Source of the DNA: Phytophthora sp. 'mugwort'
Taxonomy: Eukaryota > Oomycota > Peronosporomycetes > Peronosporales > Peronosporaceae
Reading direction: 5' to 3'
DNA length: 24,880 bases
Assembly (NCBI GenBank): GCA_033558025.1
Contig: JAUCEF010000065.1
Location: forward strand, 1-24,880
In this document: positions 1 to 7,422 of the stretch, piece by piece
Layout: each line of letters starts with the position of its first letter
Position numbering within the stretch: position 1 is the stretch's first letter
Translations under genes and position numbers: made by a program
Notes under the pieces: generated by a model
Told to the model about the DNA's origin: nothing
Databases searched by the model: none
Seen by the model: the letters and a program-made list of their open reading frames with translations, nothing else

Positions 1-1
1 T

Positions 2-621
2 CAATTAATATATTTATTAGTTAATAATTTACTTAATAAAAATATGTTAAAATATTTTATTTTTACTAATATTACTGAAATTTTTATTACTAATATTTTT
101 ATAGCAATTTTCATAACAACTTTTATAACAATTCAATTAAGTTTTTTATTATTTTGGTTTTTTTTATCAAAAGGTTTATATAAATTTGAAAATTTTATTT
201 TTATAAAATTTTATATTTTTTTATAATTTTTAATTTTTTTATAATAAAATTTATTTTTACTAATATTATTCCACATATTTGGGATTTTTTATTAAATTTA
301 AATTTTTCAAATTTATATCTTTTAACAATTTATTTTGAACCAAAAATTGATAATTATTTTGATTTTATTTTTCTTCTTTTATTTATATATTTATAATATT
401 TATTTATTTTTTTTCTTTATTTTTTTTTATATCAAATAATATTTTAAAAATTAAAATAATTATTAATTTAAGAAAATTCTTTTATTTAAAAATAATATTA
501 TTGAGTGCTTTAATTACACCACCAGATATATTTAATTTTATATTAATTTATTTATCTTTTTTTTTTTTTTGAAATATTTATTTATATTTCAATATATTTA
601 AATAAATATAAATTAATTTAA
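2..621 (+). CDS. tatC: TatC, Sec-independent (twin-arginine) protein translocase subunit, 5'-truncated and frameshifted
   Basis: TatC is the membrane core of the Tat translocase, which moves folded proteins across the inner membrane. The frame is open from base 2, so the N-terminus lies outside the window. Visible blocks follow TatC order: NITEIFITN then SKGLYKFEN around TM2 (about 80-190), PHIWDFLLN and IYFEPKIDNYFDF in frame 1 (about 271-360), then LSALITPPDIFNF, the most conserved TatC motif, in frame 3 (501-540), and a final TM segment back in frame 1 ending at TAA 619-621. The reading frame therefore changes at least three times, at least once beside a 14-T run near 557-570. Conserved residues are intact, so sequencing error is a better explanation than decay, though a pseudogene is possible. 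It ends tail to tail with the probable rpl31. Confidence 0.82.
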
Positions 622-813
622 TTTATTTTTTTTATAAAATTTAATTTACTTTTATTTAAATTGATATTTGTATTTGTAATAATATCTGTTTCTTTAAAAA
701 TTCTTAAATTTAATTGATAATTTTTTAATACTTAATAGATGTTATTTTAAAGAAGATCCATTTGTTAAAATAATTTTATTTTTATAGGTAAAAAATTTTT
801 TATTTTTATTCAT
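618..813 (-). CDS. rpl31: Probable ribosomal protein L31, frameshifted
   Basis: Read on the minus strand from ATG at 813-811, the start gives MNKNKKFFTYKNKIILTNG, with a further SS after it, resembling the L31 N-terminus (basic start, then a short strand ending in [DN]GS). Later blocks in other frames, KKLSIKFKNF, ETDIITNTNIN and LNKSKLNFIKKIN, fit the 'KxxxFLEKDxxxNxxW...KFKKK' layout of short mitochondrial L31 proteins. At least two one-base frame changes are needed. The TAA at 620-618 overlaps the tatC stop on the other strand. L31 is a small protein of the large ribosomal subunit. The match is short and recalled from memory, so the call is moderate; the alternative is non-coding spacer. 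Confidence 0.5.
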
Positions 814-830
814 ATAATATAATTTATTTT

Positions 831-900
831 GGCTAGATAACATAAAGGTAATGTAAAGGACTGCAAATCCTTTAATGACGGTTCGATCCGTCTCTAGCTT
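831..900 (+). tRNA. trnC: tRNA-Cys (GCA)
   Basis: Full cloverleaf: acceptor GGCTAGA pairs with TCTAGCT (first pair G-U), the anticodon loop is CTGCAAA giving GCA, and the T-arm loop is TTCGATC. Discriminator base T, as expected for Cys. It lies between rpl31 and trnS, both on the opposite strand. It is intact although flanking protein genes are frame-broken. Confidence 0.95.
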
Positions 901-904
901 TTAA

Positions 905-989
905 AGGATAGAGTGGGATTTGAACCCACGGTATTATTACATACTTCAGTTTTCAAGACTGACACCTTAAACCACTCGATCACCTATCC
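905..989 (-). tRNA. trnS: tRNA-Ser (UGA)
   Basis: On the minus strand, acceptor GGATAGG pairs with TCTATCC, anticodon loop CTTGAAA gives TGA, there is a long variable arm typical of class II tRNA-Ser, and the T-arm loop is TTCAAAT. It starts 9 bases downstream of the rps11 stop on the same strand and could be co-transcribed with rps13-rps11. A second serine tRNA (GCU) lies at 11408. Confidence 0.95.
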
Positions 990-998
990 ATATTAAAA

Positions 999-1406
999 TT
1001 AACGTCTTTTTTGTTTTTTTAATCTACAACCATTAAAAGGTTTTGTTGTTTTATCTAAAATATATTTTATTTTAATTTTTTTATTTTTTATATTTTTAAA
1101 ACATTATATCGACCTAAACCAGTACCATGTAAATAAATTTTTAATTTTTTTATTTTTTTTAATTGAAGATATTTATTAATTTTATATACAATTAATTGAA
1201 CATTATATGGTGTATTTTTTTAAAACGTGTTTTTTTTAATGATTTTGTAGACCATTGTTTTAAAAGATTTCCTTTATAAGTTGTTAAACTTATAATAGTA
1301 TTTTTTAATTTGCTGTAATATGTAAATTTGTTAAAATTAAAGGATTTTTTTTTTAAATTTATTTTTTTTTTAAATTTATTTTTAAAATTATATTTATTTT
1401 TATCAT
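999..1406 (-). CDS. rps11: Ribosomal protein S11, frameshifted
   Basis: S11 is a small-subunit platform protein near the mRNA exit. Recognisable blocks on the minus strand: NTIISLTTYKGNLLKQWST (S11 'NNTIVTITDxxGN'), then TPYNVQLIVYKINKYLQ, LHGTGLGRYNVLK (S11 'VKGxGxGR'), and the C-terminal KTTKPFNGCRLKKQKRR (S11 'HNGCRPPKKRR'), ending at TAA 1001-999. The blocks lie in different frames, so about three one-base indels at A/T runs interrupt the gene. ATG 1406-1404 is chosen because it overlaps the rps13 stop as ATGA, a common operon arrangement. The order rps13-rps11 is the bacterial one. Confidence 0.85.
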
Positions 1407-1829
1407 AGAATAATAACTTTATCTTTTTTTTTTTTTTGACTTTTAAATGGTCGTTTATTACGTGAAATACGTTTTTGAATAAAAATTTTTTTTAATTTTT
1501 TAGATGTTTTTGAATTTGTATGAGTACGTTGTCCTCTAACAGGTAATCCCTGACTTTGTCTAATTCCACGATTACTTTTAATTTCTACTAATTCATTTAA
1601 TCTTTCAGTTTTAATTTTTTTAAAAGTTGTTCAACTTTTAAATTTTTATTAATATAATTAACCAGTCGGTTTACATGGTTGTTTTTAAGTTTATTAAGGG
1701 TGATTTGAGGATTAATTCCTATATTTTTACAAATTTTCTTGGATTGAAATTCATTAATACCATATAATATAGTTAATGAATATAAAATACTTTTTGAATC
1801 TGAAATTGTTTTATTAAAATATATAACAT
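1403..1829 (-). CDS. rps13: Ribosomal protein S13, frameshifted
   Basis: S13 is a head protein of the small subunit that contacts the large subunit and P-site tRNA. Blocks visible on the minus strand: SKSILYSLTILYGINEFQS and KKICKNIGINPQITLN (S13 'ALTYIYGIG...A..ICxxxGI'), then RGIRQSQGLPVRGQRTHTN (S13 'RGxRHxxGLPVRGQRTxTN'). Translation runs through a 14-base A run to a TGA that overlaps the rps11 ATG. At least two one-base frame changes are present, one near the start (MLYI followed by a T short of FNKTI) and one near the middle. The start at ATG 1829-1827 fits mitochondrial S13 N-termini. It diverges from rpl2 with only 28 bases between start codons. Confidence 0.87.
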
Positions 1830-1857
1830 AATAGATTTTATCTATATACCATATAAA
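1830..1857. promoter_or_regulatory. Very short divergent intergenic region between rps13 and rpl2
   Basis: Only 28 bases separate the start codons of rps13 (minus) and rpl2 (plus). If the two ribosomal gene strings are not part of longer transcripts, both upstream signals must lie here. No known promoter motif is recognised; the stretch is A+T only apart from a few C/G bases. This is inference from layout. Confidence 0.3.
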
Positions 1858-2650
1858 ATGATAGAAAAAAAATAAAACCTATAACACCATCACAACGTCA
1901 AACATTTTTATTAAAAAAAGATAATTTAACTAAAATTTTTAAAATTAAATCTTTAACAAAAGGTTTTCAACGTGCTAATGGTAAAAATAATCAGGTAAAA
2001 TAACTATAAAACATCGCGGTGGTGGACATAAACGTTTATATAGAATAATTGATTTTAATAGATCTAAAAATATTGAAGGTTATATTATTAAAATTTTATA
2101 TGATCCTAATCGTTCCGCAAATATCGCTTATATTAAAAACAATTCTAAATCTTATTTAATTTTAGCACCGGAAGGTTTAAAAATTAATCAATATATAAAA
2201 AGTTCACCTAATGCTGAATTAAAAGTAGGTAATGCTTTACCATTACAAAATATACCAATTGGTAGTTTAATTCATAATATTAGTTTATATCCAAAATCTA
2301 GAGGAAAATTAATAAGAAGTGCTGGAACATCTGCACAATTAATTCAAAAAATTGATAATAAATACGCTCGAATTCGTTTAAATTCTGGTGAATTAAAATT
2401 AATTTTATTAACTTGTTATGCAACATTAGGTGTTGTATCTAATATTAATCATAAAAAAATTAAATTAGGTAAAGCTGGGCGTTCACGTTGGTTAAATAGA
2501 CGACCTTCTGTACGTGGTGTAGCAAAAAATCCTGTCGATCATCCACATGGTGGTGGTGAGGGTAAAACAAGTGGAGGGCGACCTTCTGTAACACCACAAG
2601 GTAAAATAACTAAAGGAAAGCCTACACGTAAAAAAACAAAAAAAAATTAA
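1858..2650 (+). CDS. rpl2: Ribosomal protein L2, two frameshifts
   Basis: L2 binds 23S-like rRNA next to the peptidyl-transferase centre and is needed for subunit joining. Seen in order: KPITPSQRQTFLLKK, KHRGGGHKRLYRIIDF (L2 'GGGHKRxYRxIDF'), DPNRSANIAYI, AGTSAQLIQK (L2 'AGTxAQLV'), RLNSGELK, GKAGRSRWLNRRPSVRGVAK and NPVDHPHGGGEGK (the signature 'MNPVDHPHGGGEG'). The stop is TAA 2648-2650. The frame breaks twice: one A short in the A run after the start (1864-1874), and one base short near 1993-1996, where CAA GGT is needed but CAGGT is present. Everything from about 2000 on is open, so about 80% of the protein reads cleanly. Confidence 0.93.
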
Positions 2651-2663
2651 TTATTAATAAATT

Positions 2664-2899
2664 ATGTCTAGAAGTAAATATAAAGGTCCATTTTTTAAAG
2701 TTAATTTATTAAAAAAAAACAATGGATAAAAATAACTAATAAAAATTTAACAATATTACCTGAATATAGTAATCATTCTGTAAGTATTTATAATGGTAAA
2801 ATATTTATTAATTTGGAAATAAATGATAAAATGATTGGTTTTAAATTTGGTGAATTTATTAATACACGAAAAAAACATATATATAAAAAAAAAAAATAA
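2664..2899 (+). CDS. rps19: Ribosomal protein S19, one frameshift
   Basis: S19 pairs with S13 at the head of the small subunit. MSRSKYKGPFFKVNLLKK is the usual S19 start ('RSxxKGPFV'), followed after the break by WIKITNKNLTILPEYSNHS (S19 'TxSRxSxIxPxxxGxx') and GFKFGEFINTRKKHIYKKK (S19 'GHKLGEFxxTRxFxxHxK'). A single base is missing in the A run at 2711-2719; with that exception the frame is open to TAA 2897-2899. It follows rpl2 and precedes rps3, the bacterial S10-operon order. Confidence 0.9.
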
Positions 2900-2902
2900 A
2901 TT

Positions 2903-3728
2903 ATGGGTCAAAAATTATACCAATTAGTTTAAGATTAAATAAAAAAAAAAATTGGATTCCCAATGGATTGTTAATAATAATGAGTATTCTAATTTATTGC
3001 ATTTGATTTAGAAATTAAAAAATATTTTCAAAATATTTTTAATTATAAAAATTTAAATTAATAGATATAAATATAGTAAAAACATCAAATAATATAAATA
3101 TATATGTTTATATTCAAAAAAATGCAAAAAAATATTATAAATTATCTTATAATCAAATTATTAAATATTTAAATATATATTATATTAATAATAATATTAA
3201 ATTATTTATCAAAAATGTCCAATTTTTTGAATTAATTAAATTACGAAAAAATTTAAAAAGAATTTTTGATAAAATAAGAAAAAATAATCGAATTAATAAA
3301 AATGTTAAAAAAATGATTATAATTTTAGTTATGCTTTTTATACTAAAAATATAAATATTATAACTTTTTATATTAAACAAACATTAGAAAAAAAAAAAAC
3401 ACATAAAAAATTTATTAATAATATTGATAATATGCTTCAAGAATTTTTTAAAATATTTTCTAATTTTATTGGTTATCGTTTACAATTTAAAGGTCGTTTA
3501 AATAAATCAAAACGTAAAAAAAAACTAATTTTTCAAAAAGGAAAAATACCATTAAATACTTTAGAATATGATATTAAATATCATTTTAATGAATTTAAAA
3601 CACCATCGGGTATTTGTAGTATTAAATTATGGATTTTTTTTAAACCACTAAAAACTACATTAAATTCTAAATTTTTAAAAAAACAAAGAATTAAAAATAC
3701 TAATTATGTTATTTCCAAAAAAAACTAA
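2903..3728 (+). CDS. rps3: Ribosomal protein S3, N-terminal half heavily frameshifted
   Basis: S3 lies at the mRNA entry site of the small subunit. The start MGQK followed by PISLRLN and NW..SQW matches the S3 N-terminus. Successive blocks occupy frames 2, 1, 3, 2, 1 and 3, so at least five one-base changes are needed between 2903 and about 3430. From 3432 the frame is clean and gives the C-terminal domain: GYRLQFKGRLNKSKRKKK (S3 'GxxIxxxGRLNGxxxAR'), KGKIPLNTLEYDI (S3 'GxxPLxTLxAxID') and PSGICSIKLWIF (S3 'YGxIGVKVWIF'). TAA 3726-3728 lies inside rpl16, a 23-base overlap. The break density is the highest in the window. Confidence 0.87.
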
Positions 3729-4110
3729 ATATAAAAAACAATTTAAAAGTAAACTTACAGGTAAAACAACAAAAGGTAATAATATTGTTTATGGTAAATA
3801 TGCTATTAAAGTTTTAAAAGAAACACGTTTAACATCAAGACAAATAGAAGCAACTCGTCGAATAATTATTCGAAAAATGAAACGATTAGGATTTCTTTGG
3901 ATTCGTGTTTTTCCAGATACACCTGTAACAGCAAAACCTACAGAAAATCGTATGGGTAAAGGAAAAGGTGCTGTTTCTTTTTGGGTTGCTAAAGTTAAAA
4001 AAGGTCAAATTTTATATGAAATTAGCGGTATTTCATTAGAAAATGCAAAAAAAGTTTTAAAAGCGGGTTCTAATAAATTGCCGGTTAAAACAAAATTTAT
4101 TTATAAATAA
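3706..4110 (+). CDS. rpl16: Ribosomal protein L16
   Basis: L16 helps organise the A-site region of the large subunit. The 134 residues are complete: MLFPKKTKYKKQFKSK start, TSRQIEATRRIIIRKMKR (L16 'ITxxQIEAARxxxxRxxKR'), WIRVFPDTPVTAKPTENRMG (L16 'PxKPVTxKPxExRMGxGKG') and GKGKGAVSFWVAKVKKG. Its start overlaps the rps3 3' end by 23 bases in another frame, suggesting translational coupling. It is the first fully intact reading frame when moving in from the left edge. Confidence 0.97.
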   Translation: MLFPKKTKYKKQFKSKLTGKTTKGNNIVYGKYAIKVLKETRLTSRQIEATRRIIIRKMKRLGFLWIRVFPDTPVTAKPTENRMGKGKGAVSFWVAKVKKGQILYEISGISLENAKKVLKAGSNKLPVKTKFIYK

Positions 4111-4111
4111 T

Positions 4112-4187
4112 TAGGCTTATAGTTTAATTGGTTAGAGCATACCGCTCATAACGGTATAGTTGTAGGTTCAAATCCTACTAGGCCTAA
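4112..4187 (+). tRNA. tRNA with CAU anticodon (elongator Met or Ile-CAU)
   Basis: Cloverleaf with acceptor TAGGCTT/AGGCCTA, D-arm GTTTAATTGGTTAGAGC, anticodon loop CTCATAA and T loop TTCAAAT. It is one of three CAU tRNAs here; the one at 11698 is the initiator. D-arm and anticodon loop look closest to bacterial elongator Met, but an Ile-CAU (lysidine) identity for this or for 11521 cannot be excluded from sequence alone. Confidence 0.9.
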
Positions 4188-4207
4188 TTAAAAAATTTTT
4201 ATTTTAA

Positions 4208-4876
4208 ATGAAAAAATTAAAAAAACAAAAAACAAATAATTTATCAAATTATCAACAATTTTTAAAAAATAATTATTTAAAAAAAAAAAAATTTAAATTA
4301 AAAAATATTTTATTTGAAAATCCAATTTTATTTAATAATTTAAATTTAGAATCTTATGTAATTGAATTTAATAATTATGAAAACATTTATTTACCTTTTA
4401 CTTTAATAAAAATAGATAAAATTTCAACAATTGCTATAAAATATGAAAATATTATATTATTTAATTATGATTTAACTTATAATATATTACATCAATTTAA
4501 TAAAATAATGCTTCAAAATATTTTAATAAAAAAAAATAATTCAATAAAAGGTCGTTTACTTGGTGGAAATTGGAATAATAAAAAAATTTTTATTTCAATT
4601 TTAGGATTTATTTTTTCTATAAAACCTATTAATTTAAATAATGCTTTAAATTATAAAAAAAAATTTTATTTTAATAAATATAATAAAAAAGGTTTCTATA
4701 AAAGAAGAATTAATTCAACACGTTTAATTAATTGTTATAAATTAAAATATTTAAATTTTAAAGTTAATAATTTAAATATATTTAAAAAATCAAAAAAAGA
4801 ATTTTCAAGACTTTCTTATATTCAAACTATTATTCAAAATCAAAAAATAAAAAATAATAATTTTAAAATAAAATAA
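4208..4876 (+). CDS. Unassigned 222-residue basic protein, possible S1-like ribosomal protein
   Basis: This ORF is not recognised with confidence. It is very rich in Lys, Asn and Ile, with no membrane segment. It lies inside the ribosomal-protein string, 20 bases after a tRNA and 61 bases before atp8, where a divergent ribosomal protein is the natural expectation. The best-ordered stretch, IKGRLLGGNWNNKKIFISI and LGFIFSIKP (about residues 113-139), has the spacing of an S1 OB-fold strand pair ('VKGxVxxxxxGGxxVxxGxxxGFLP'), so a divergent rps1 is the leading guess. The C-terminus is Lys/Asn rich. Alternatives are another fast-evolving ribosomal protein or a lineage-specific ORF. Confidence 0.8.
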   Translation: MKKLKKQKTNNLSNYQQFLKNNYLKKKKFKLKNILFENPILFNNLNLESYVIEFNNYENIYLPFTLIKIDKISTIAIKYENIILFNYDLTYNILHQFNKIMLQNILIKKNNSIKGRLLGGNWNNKKIFISILGFIFSIKPINLNNALNYKKKFYFNKYNKKGFYKRRINSTRLINCYKLKYLNFKVNNLNIFKKSKKEFSRLSYIQTIIQNQKIKNNNFKIK

Positions 4877-4937
4877 AAATAAAAGTGTTCTTTCAAGAAA
4901 AATATATGTTGAAGAAATAAAAATTTATTATAAAATT

Positions 4938-5330
4938 ATGCCACAATTCGATCAATTTTCATTTTTTAATCAAGTTTCTTGGTTTTTATTTTTTTTTTTT
5001 AATTTTTATTTTTTTATTACTTATTTTTTTTTACCTAAAATTTGTTATAATTTAAAATTTAGAAAAAAAAAAATAATTTTTGATAATAAAAAAAAAAATC
5101 AAATTAATTTTGAAAAAAATAATATTATTTATTTTTTTAATAATTCTTATAAAACTTTTTGTTTTAATTTTGAGTTATTTATAACAAAAAAATTATCTAT
5201 TTATAAAAAAAATCAAAATATTAAAATACAAAAAACTTCAATTTTTAATAAAATATTAAAACAAAAAATTAATTATATTTTAAATAAAAAATTTTTATTA
5301 TTAAATAAAATTTTTATAAGAATTAATTAA
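4938..5330 (+). CDS. atp8: ATP synthase F0 subunit 8
   Basis: Atp8 is a small single-span subunit of the F0 peripheral stalk and membrane part. The start MPQFDQFSFFNQVSWFLFFF is the classic 'MPQLDxxxxxxQxxW' signature, followed by one hydrophobic span (about residues 12-33). The remainder (to 130) is a Lys/Asn/Ile-rich tail as in other protist Atp8 (Ymf19). It is intact and followed after 10 bases by trnK. Confidence 0.92.
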   Translation: MPQFDQFSFFNQVSWFLFFFFNFYFFITYFFLPKICYNLKFRKKKIIFDNKKKNQINFEKNNIIYFFNNSYKTFCFNFELFITKKLSIYKKNQNIKIQKTSIFNKILKQKINYILNKKFLLLNKIFIRIN

Positions 5331-5340
5331 TTTTTTAAAT

Positions 5341-5413
5341 AAGTGTATAGCTCAGCTGGTAGAGCACCGGACTTTTAATCTGATGGTCTTGGGTTCAAAT
5401 CCCAATACACTTA
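5341..5413 (+). tRNA. trnK: tRNA-Lys (UUU)
   Basis: Acceptor AAGTGTA/TACACTT, D-arm GCTCAGCTGGTAGAGC, anticodon loop CTTTTAA giving TTT, T-stem TTGGG/CCCAA with loop TTCAAAT. It is followed by trnA after 2 bases. Confidence 0.96.
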
Positions 5414-5415
5414 TT

Positions 5416-5488
5416 GGGGATATATTTCAACTGGTAGAAAGTATGTTTTGCAAATATAATGTTATCGGTTCGAATCCGATTATCTCCA
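5416..5488 (+). tRNA. trnA: tRNA-Ala (UGC)
   Basis: Acceptor GGGGATA/TATCTCC (one G-U pair), anticodon loop TTTGCAA giving TGC, T-stem ATCGG/CCGAT with loop TTCGAAT. The D-arm TTTCAACTGGTAGAAAG is intact. It lies 26 bases upstream of the rps14 start. Confidence 0.94.
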
Positions 5489-5514
5489 TATTTATCTTTC
5501 TTAAATATAATTTT

Positions 5515-5814
5515 ATGCAAAAAAAAATTAAAAAAAATATTAAACAACGTAATTTATTTAAAAATTTTGAAAAAAATAGATTAACTTTAAAAATTCTTTC
5601 AAAAAATTTAAATATTGAAAAAAATTTAAGATGGAAATTACAACAAAAGTGGTTTTTTTTCCATCAAAATTCATCAATTACTAGAATTAAAAATGTGTGT
5701 GTTTTAACTGGACGTTCTAAAAGTATTTATCGTTTATTTAAAATATCCAGAATCCAATTACGTAAATTAGCATCAAAAGGGTTTTTACCCGGTATTTCTA
5801 AATATAGTTGGTAA
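5515..5814 (+). CDS. rps14: Ribosomal protein S14
   Basis: S14 is a head protein of the small subunit. The 99 residues end in CVLTGRSKSIYRLFKISRIQ and LRKLASKGFLPGISKYSW, the near-invariant S14 C-terminus ('CxxTGRxxxxxRxFxLSRxxLRxLAxxGxLPGxxKxSW'). An in-frame upstream extension to 5383 runs through trnA, so ATG 5515 (MQKKIKKNIKQRN) is chosen. It starts the tight rps14-rps8-rpl6-rps2-rps4 string, with 7 bases to rps8. Confidence 0.97.
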   Translation: MQKKIKKNIKQRNLFKNFEKNRLTLKILSKNLNIEKNLRWKLQQKWFFFHQNSSITRIKNVCVLTGRSKSIYRLFKISRIQLRKLASKGFLPGISKYSW

Positions 5815-5821
5815 TTTAATT

Positions 5822-6202
5822 ATGATTATAACAGATACTCTTTCCAATTTATTTTCAAAAATAAAAAATGGTTATTTAGTAAAAAAATCAAAAATAGTAC
5901 AACAAAAATCAAAACAAAGTATAAATATTTTAAATATCTTAATTAAAGAAGGTTTTATAAAAAGTTATAAGATAAATTCCAAAAATCAATTAGAGATTTA
6001 TTTAAAATATAGAAAAAATAAAGCAGTTATTACTGAAATAAAACGTTTATCAAAACCGGGAAAACGTTTATATATTGCTAATAAGGATTTATATAAAAAA
6101 AAAACAGGATTTTATATTCTTTCAACATCTATTGGTATTTTAACAGATTTACAAGCTAAAAAATTAAATGTTGGTGGTGAATTGATTTGTAAAATTATTT
6201 AA
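5822..6202 (+). CDS. rps8: Ribosomal protein S8
   Basis: S8 binds the central domain of small-subunit rRNA. MIITDTLSNLFSKIKNGYLV matches the S8 start ('DxIADxLTRIRNA'), and the C-terminal TGFYILSTSIGILTDLQAKK then LNVGGELICKI matches 'GxxxxSTxxGxMTxxxARxxxxGGExLCxV'. Length 126 is normal. It is complete, with 6 bases to rpl6. Confidence 0.97.
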   Translation: MIITDTLSNLFSKIKNGYLVKKSKIVQQKSKQSINILNILIKEGFIKSYKINSKNQLEIYLKYRKNKAVITEIKRLSKPGKRLYIANKDLYKKKTGFYILSTSIGILTDLQAKKLNVGGELICKII

Positions 6203-6208
6203 AAAATT

Positions 6209-6814
6209 ATGATAAAAATAATAAAAAAAAATGTTAAATTAAAAAATAAAAATTTTTTTAAAAGTTCTTTAGGAAATATTAATTTATTTTTTATTGATAA
6301 AACTTTTATTTTTCCAACAGATTTAAAAATTTATAGTAATAATAAAATAATTTTTTTTGAAACATCTTTAGGTTTATTATCTTTAACAATAATTAATGAT
6401 TTATATTTTTTTATAAAAAAAAATAAATTATTAATTATTGTTAATAAAAATAAAAAAAAAAAAAGTATTTTAAATTTATACAATAAATTAATAAAAATAA
6501 AAATAAAAGGTGTTTTACAAGGTTTTAAAATTAATTTAATATTAAAAGGTATAGGTTTTAAAGCTTTTATTGAAAATAATACTTTAATTTTAAAATTAGG
6601 TTTTAGTCATAATATTAGAATTCCAATTCCATTAAATATTGAAATTATTAATCAAACAAATACTTTAATTTTTAGTAGTATCGATTATATTTTTTTACAT
6701 CAATTTGTACATTATATTAAAAATCATAAAAAACCTGAACCATATAAAGGAAAAGGTTTATTATTAAAAAATGAAAAAATTTTACAAAAAGAGGGAAAAA
6801 AAAGTAAAAAATAA
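6209..6814 (+). CDS. rpl6: Ribosomal protein L6
   Basis: L6 sits near the factor-binding site of the large subunit. The C-terminal half is clear: LQGFKINLILKGIGFKAFIE (L6 'GVTxGFxxxLxxxGxGYRA'), LKLGFSHNIRIPIPLNI (L6 'LxLGxSHxV'), then HQFVHYIKNHKKPEPYKGKG, LLLKNEKILQKEGKKSKK (L6 'KPPEPYKGKGIxYxxExIxxKxGKK'). The N-terminal domain is Lys/Asn rich and divergent. It is complete, with 6 bases to rps2. Confidence 0.95.
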   Translation: MIKIIKKNVKLKNKNFFKSSLGNINLFFIDKTFIFPTDLKIYSNNKIIFFETSLGLLSLTIINDLYFFIKKNKLLIIVNKNKKKKSILNLYNKLIKIKIKGVLQGFKINLILKGIGFKAFIENNTLILKLGFSHNIRIPIPLNIEIINQTNTLIFSSIDYIFLHQFVHYIKNHKKPEPYKGKGLLLKNEKILQKEGKKSKK

Positions 6815-6820
6815 TTAAAT

Positions 6821-7414
6821 ATGATACAAAAAAAAAAAAAAAAACATAATAATATTTTATTAAATTTATTATTTAAATCAAAAAATATGTATGGAGAATC
6901 TTTAATAGATACAAATAAAGAATTATTATCTTTTATATTTGGAAGTAGACATGATTATACTATAATTAATTTAAAAAATGTTTCATTTTTTTTAAAACGT
7001 ATATTTAATTTAACTAAAATTATATTAAAAAAAAATGAAAAAATTTTAATAATAGGGAATGATAATGAAATTAAATTTTTATTAACTACATCTTTTATAA
7101 AAAAAAATCCAAATATCATTTTTTTTACAAAAGAATGGGTAAATGGTTTAATTACTAATAAAATTATGAATACAACATTTAATAAGATAATTAATTATTT
7201 ATTAAAAGAAAATGAAATTAAATTAATTTTAGTTATAAAAAGTTCTGTAAAAGATACTTTTTTAAATCAAGAACTTTCTGTTTTAAAAATTCCTACTATT
7301 TCATTAGTAAATACAAGTCAAACTATACAAAATATTAATTATCCTGTAGTAATGAATTCTAAAAATATTCAATCAATATATACTTTAATGTATTTATTAC
7401 GTAAAATATTTTAA
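6821..7414 (+). CDS. rps2: Ribosomal protein S2
   Basis: S2 is a late-binding protein on the back of the small subunit. Diagnostic blocks are FGSRHDYTIINLKNV (S2 'YxxRNxIHIIDLxxT'), IIFFTKEWVNGLITN (S2 'WxxGxLTN') and LKIPTISLVNTSQTIQNINY followed by PVVMN (S2 'xIPxxxIVDTNxxPxxVxYPIPGN'). Length 197 is short compared with bacterial S2 (about 240) but usual for a reduced mitochondrial form. There are 8 bases to rps4. Confidence 0.94.
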   Translation: MIQKKKKKHNNILLNLLFKSKNMYGESLIDTNKELLSFIFGSRHDYTIINLKNVSFFLKRIFNLTKIILKKNEKILIIGNDNEIKFLLTTSFIKKNPNIIFFTKEWVNGLITNKIMNTTFNKIINYLLKENEIKLILVIKSSVKDTFLNQELSVLKIPTISLVNTSQTIQNINYPVVMNSKNIQSIYTLMYLLRKIF

Positions 7415-7422
7415 TAAATAAG

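Noticed and set aside
3180..3380. 66-residue minus-strand ORF
   Set aside because: Antisense to the frameshifted part of rps3, where plus-strand blocks are readable.
5383..5514. N-terminal extension of rps14
   Set aside because: The extension runs through trnK/trnA sequence; ATG 5515 gives a normal S14 N-terminus.
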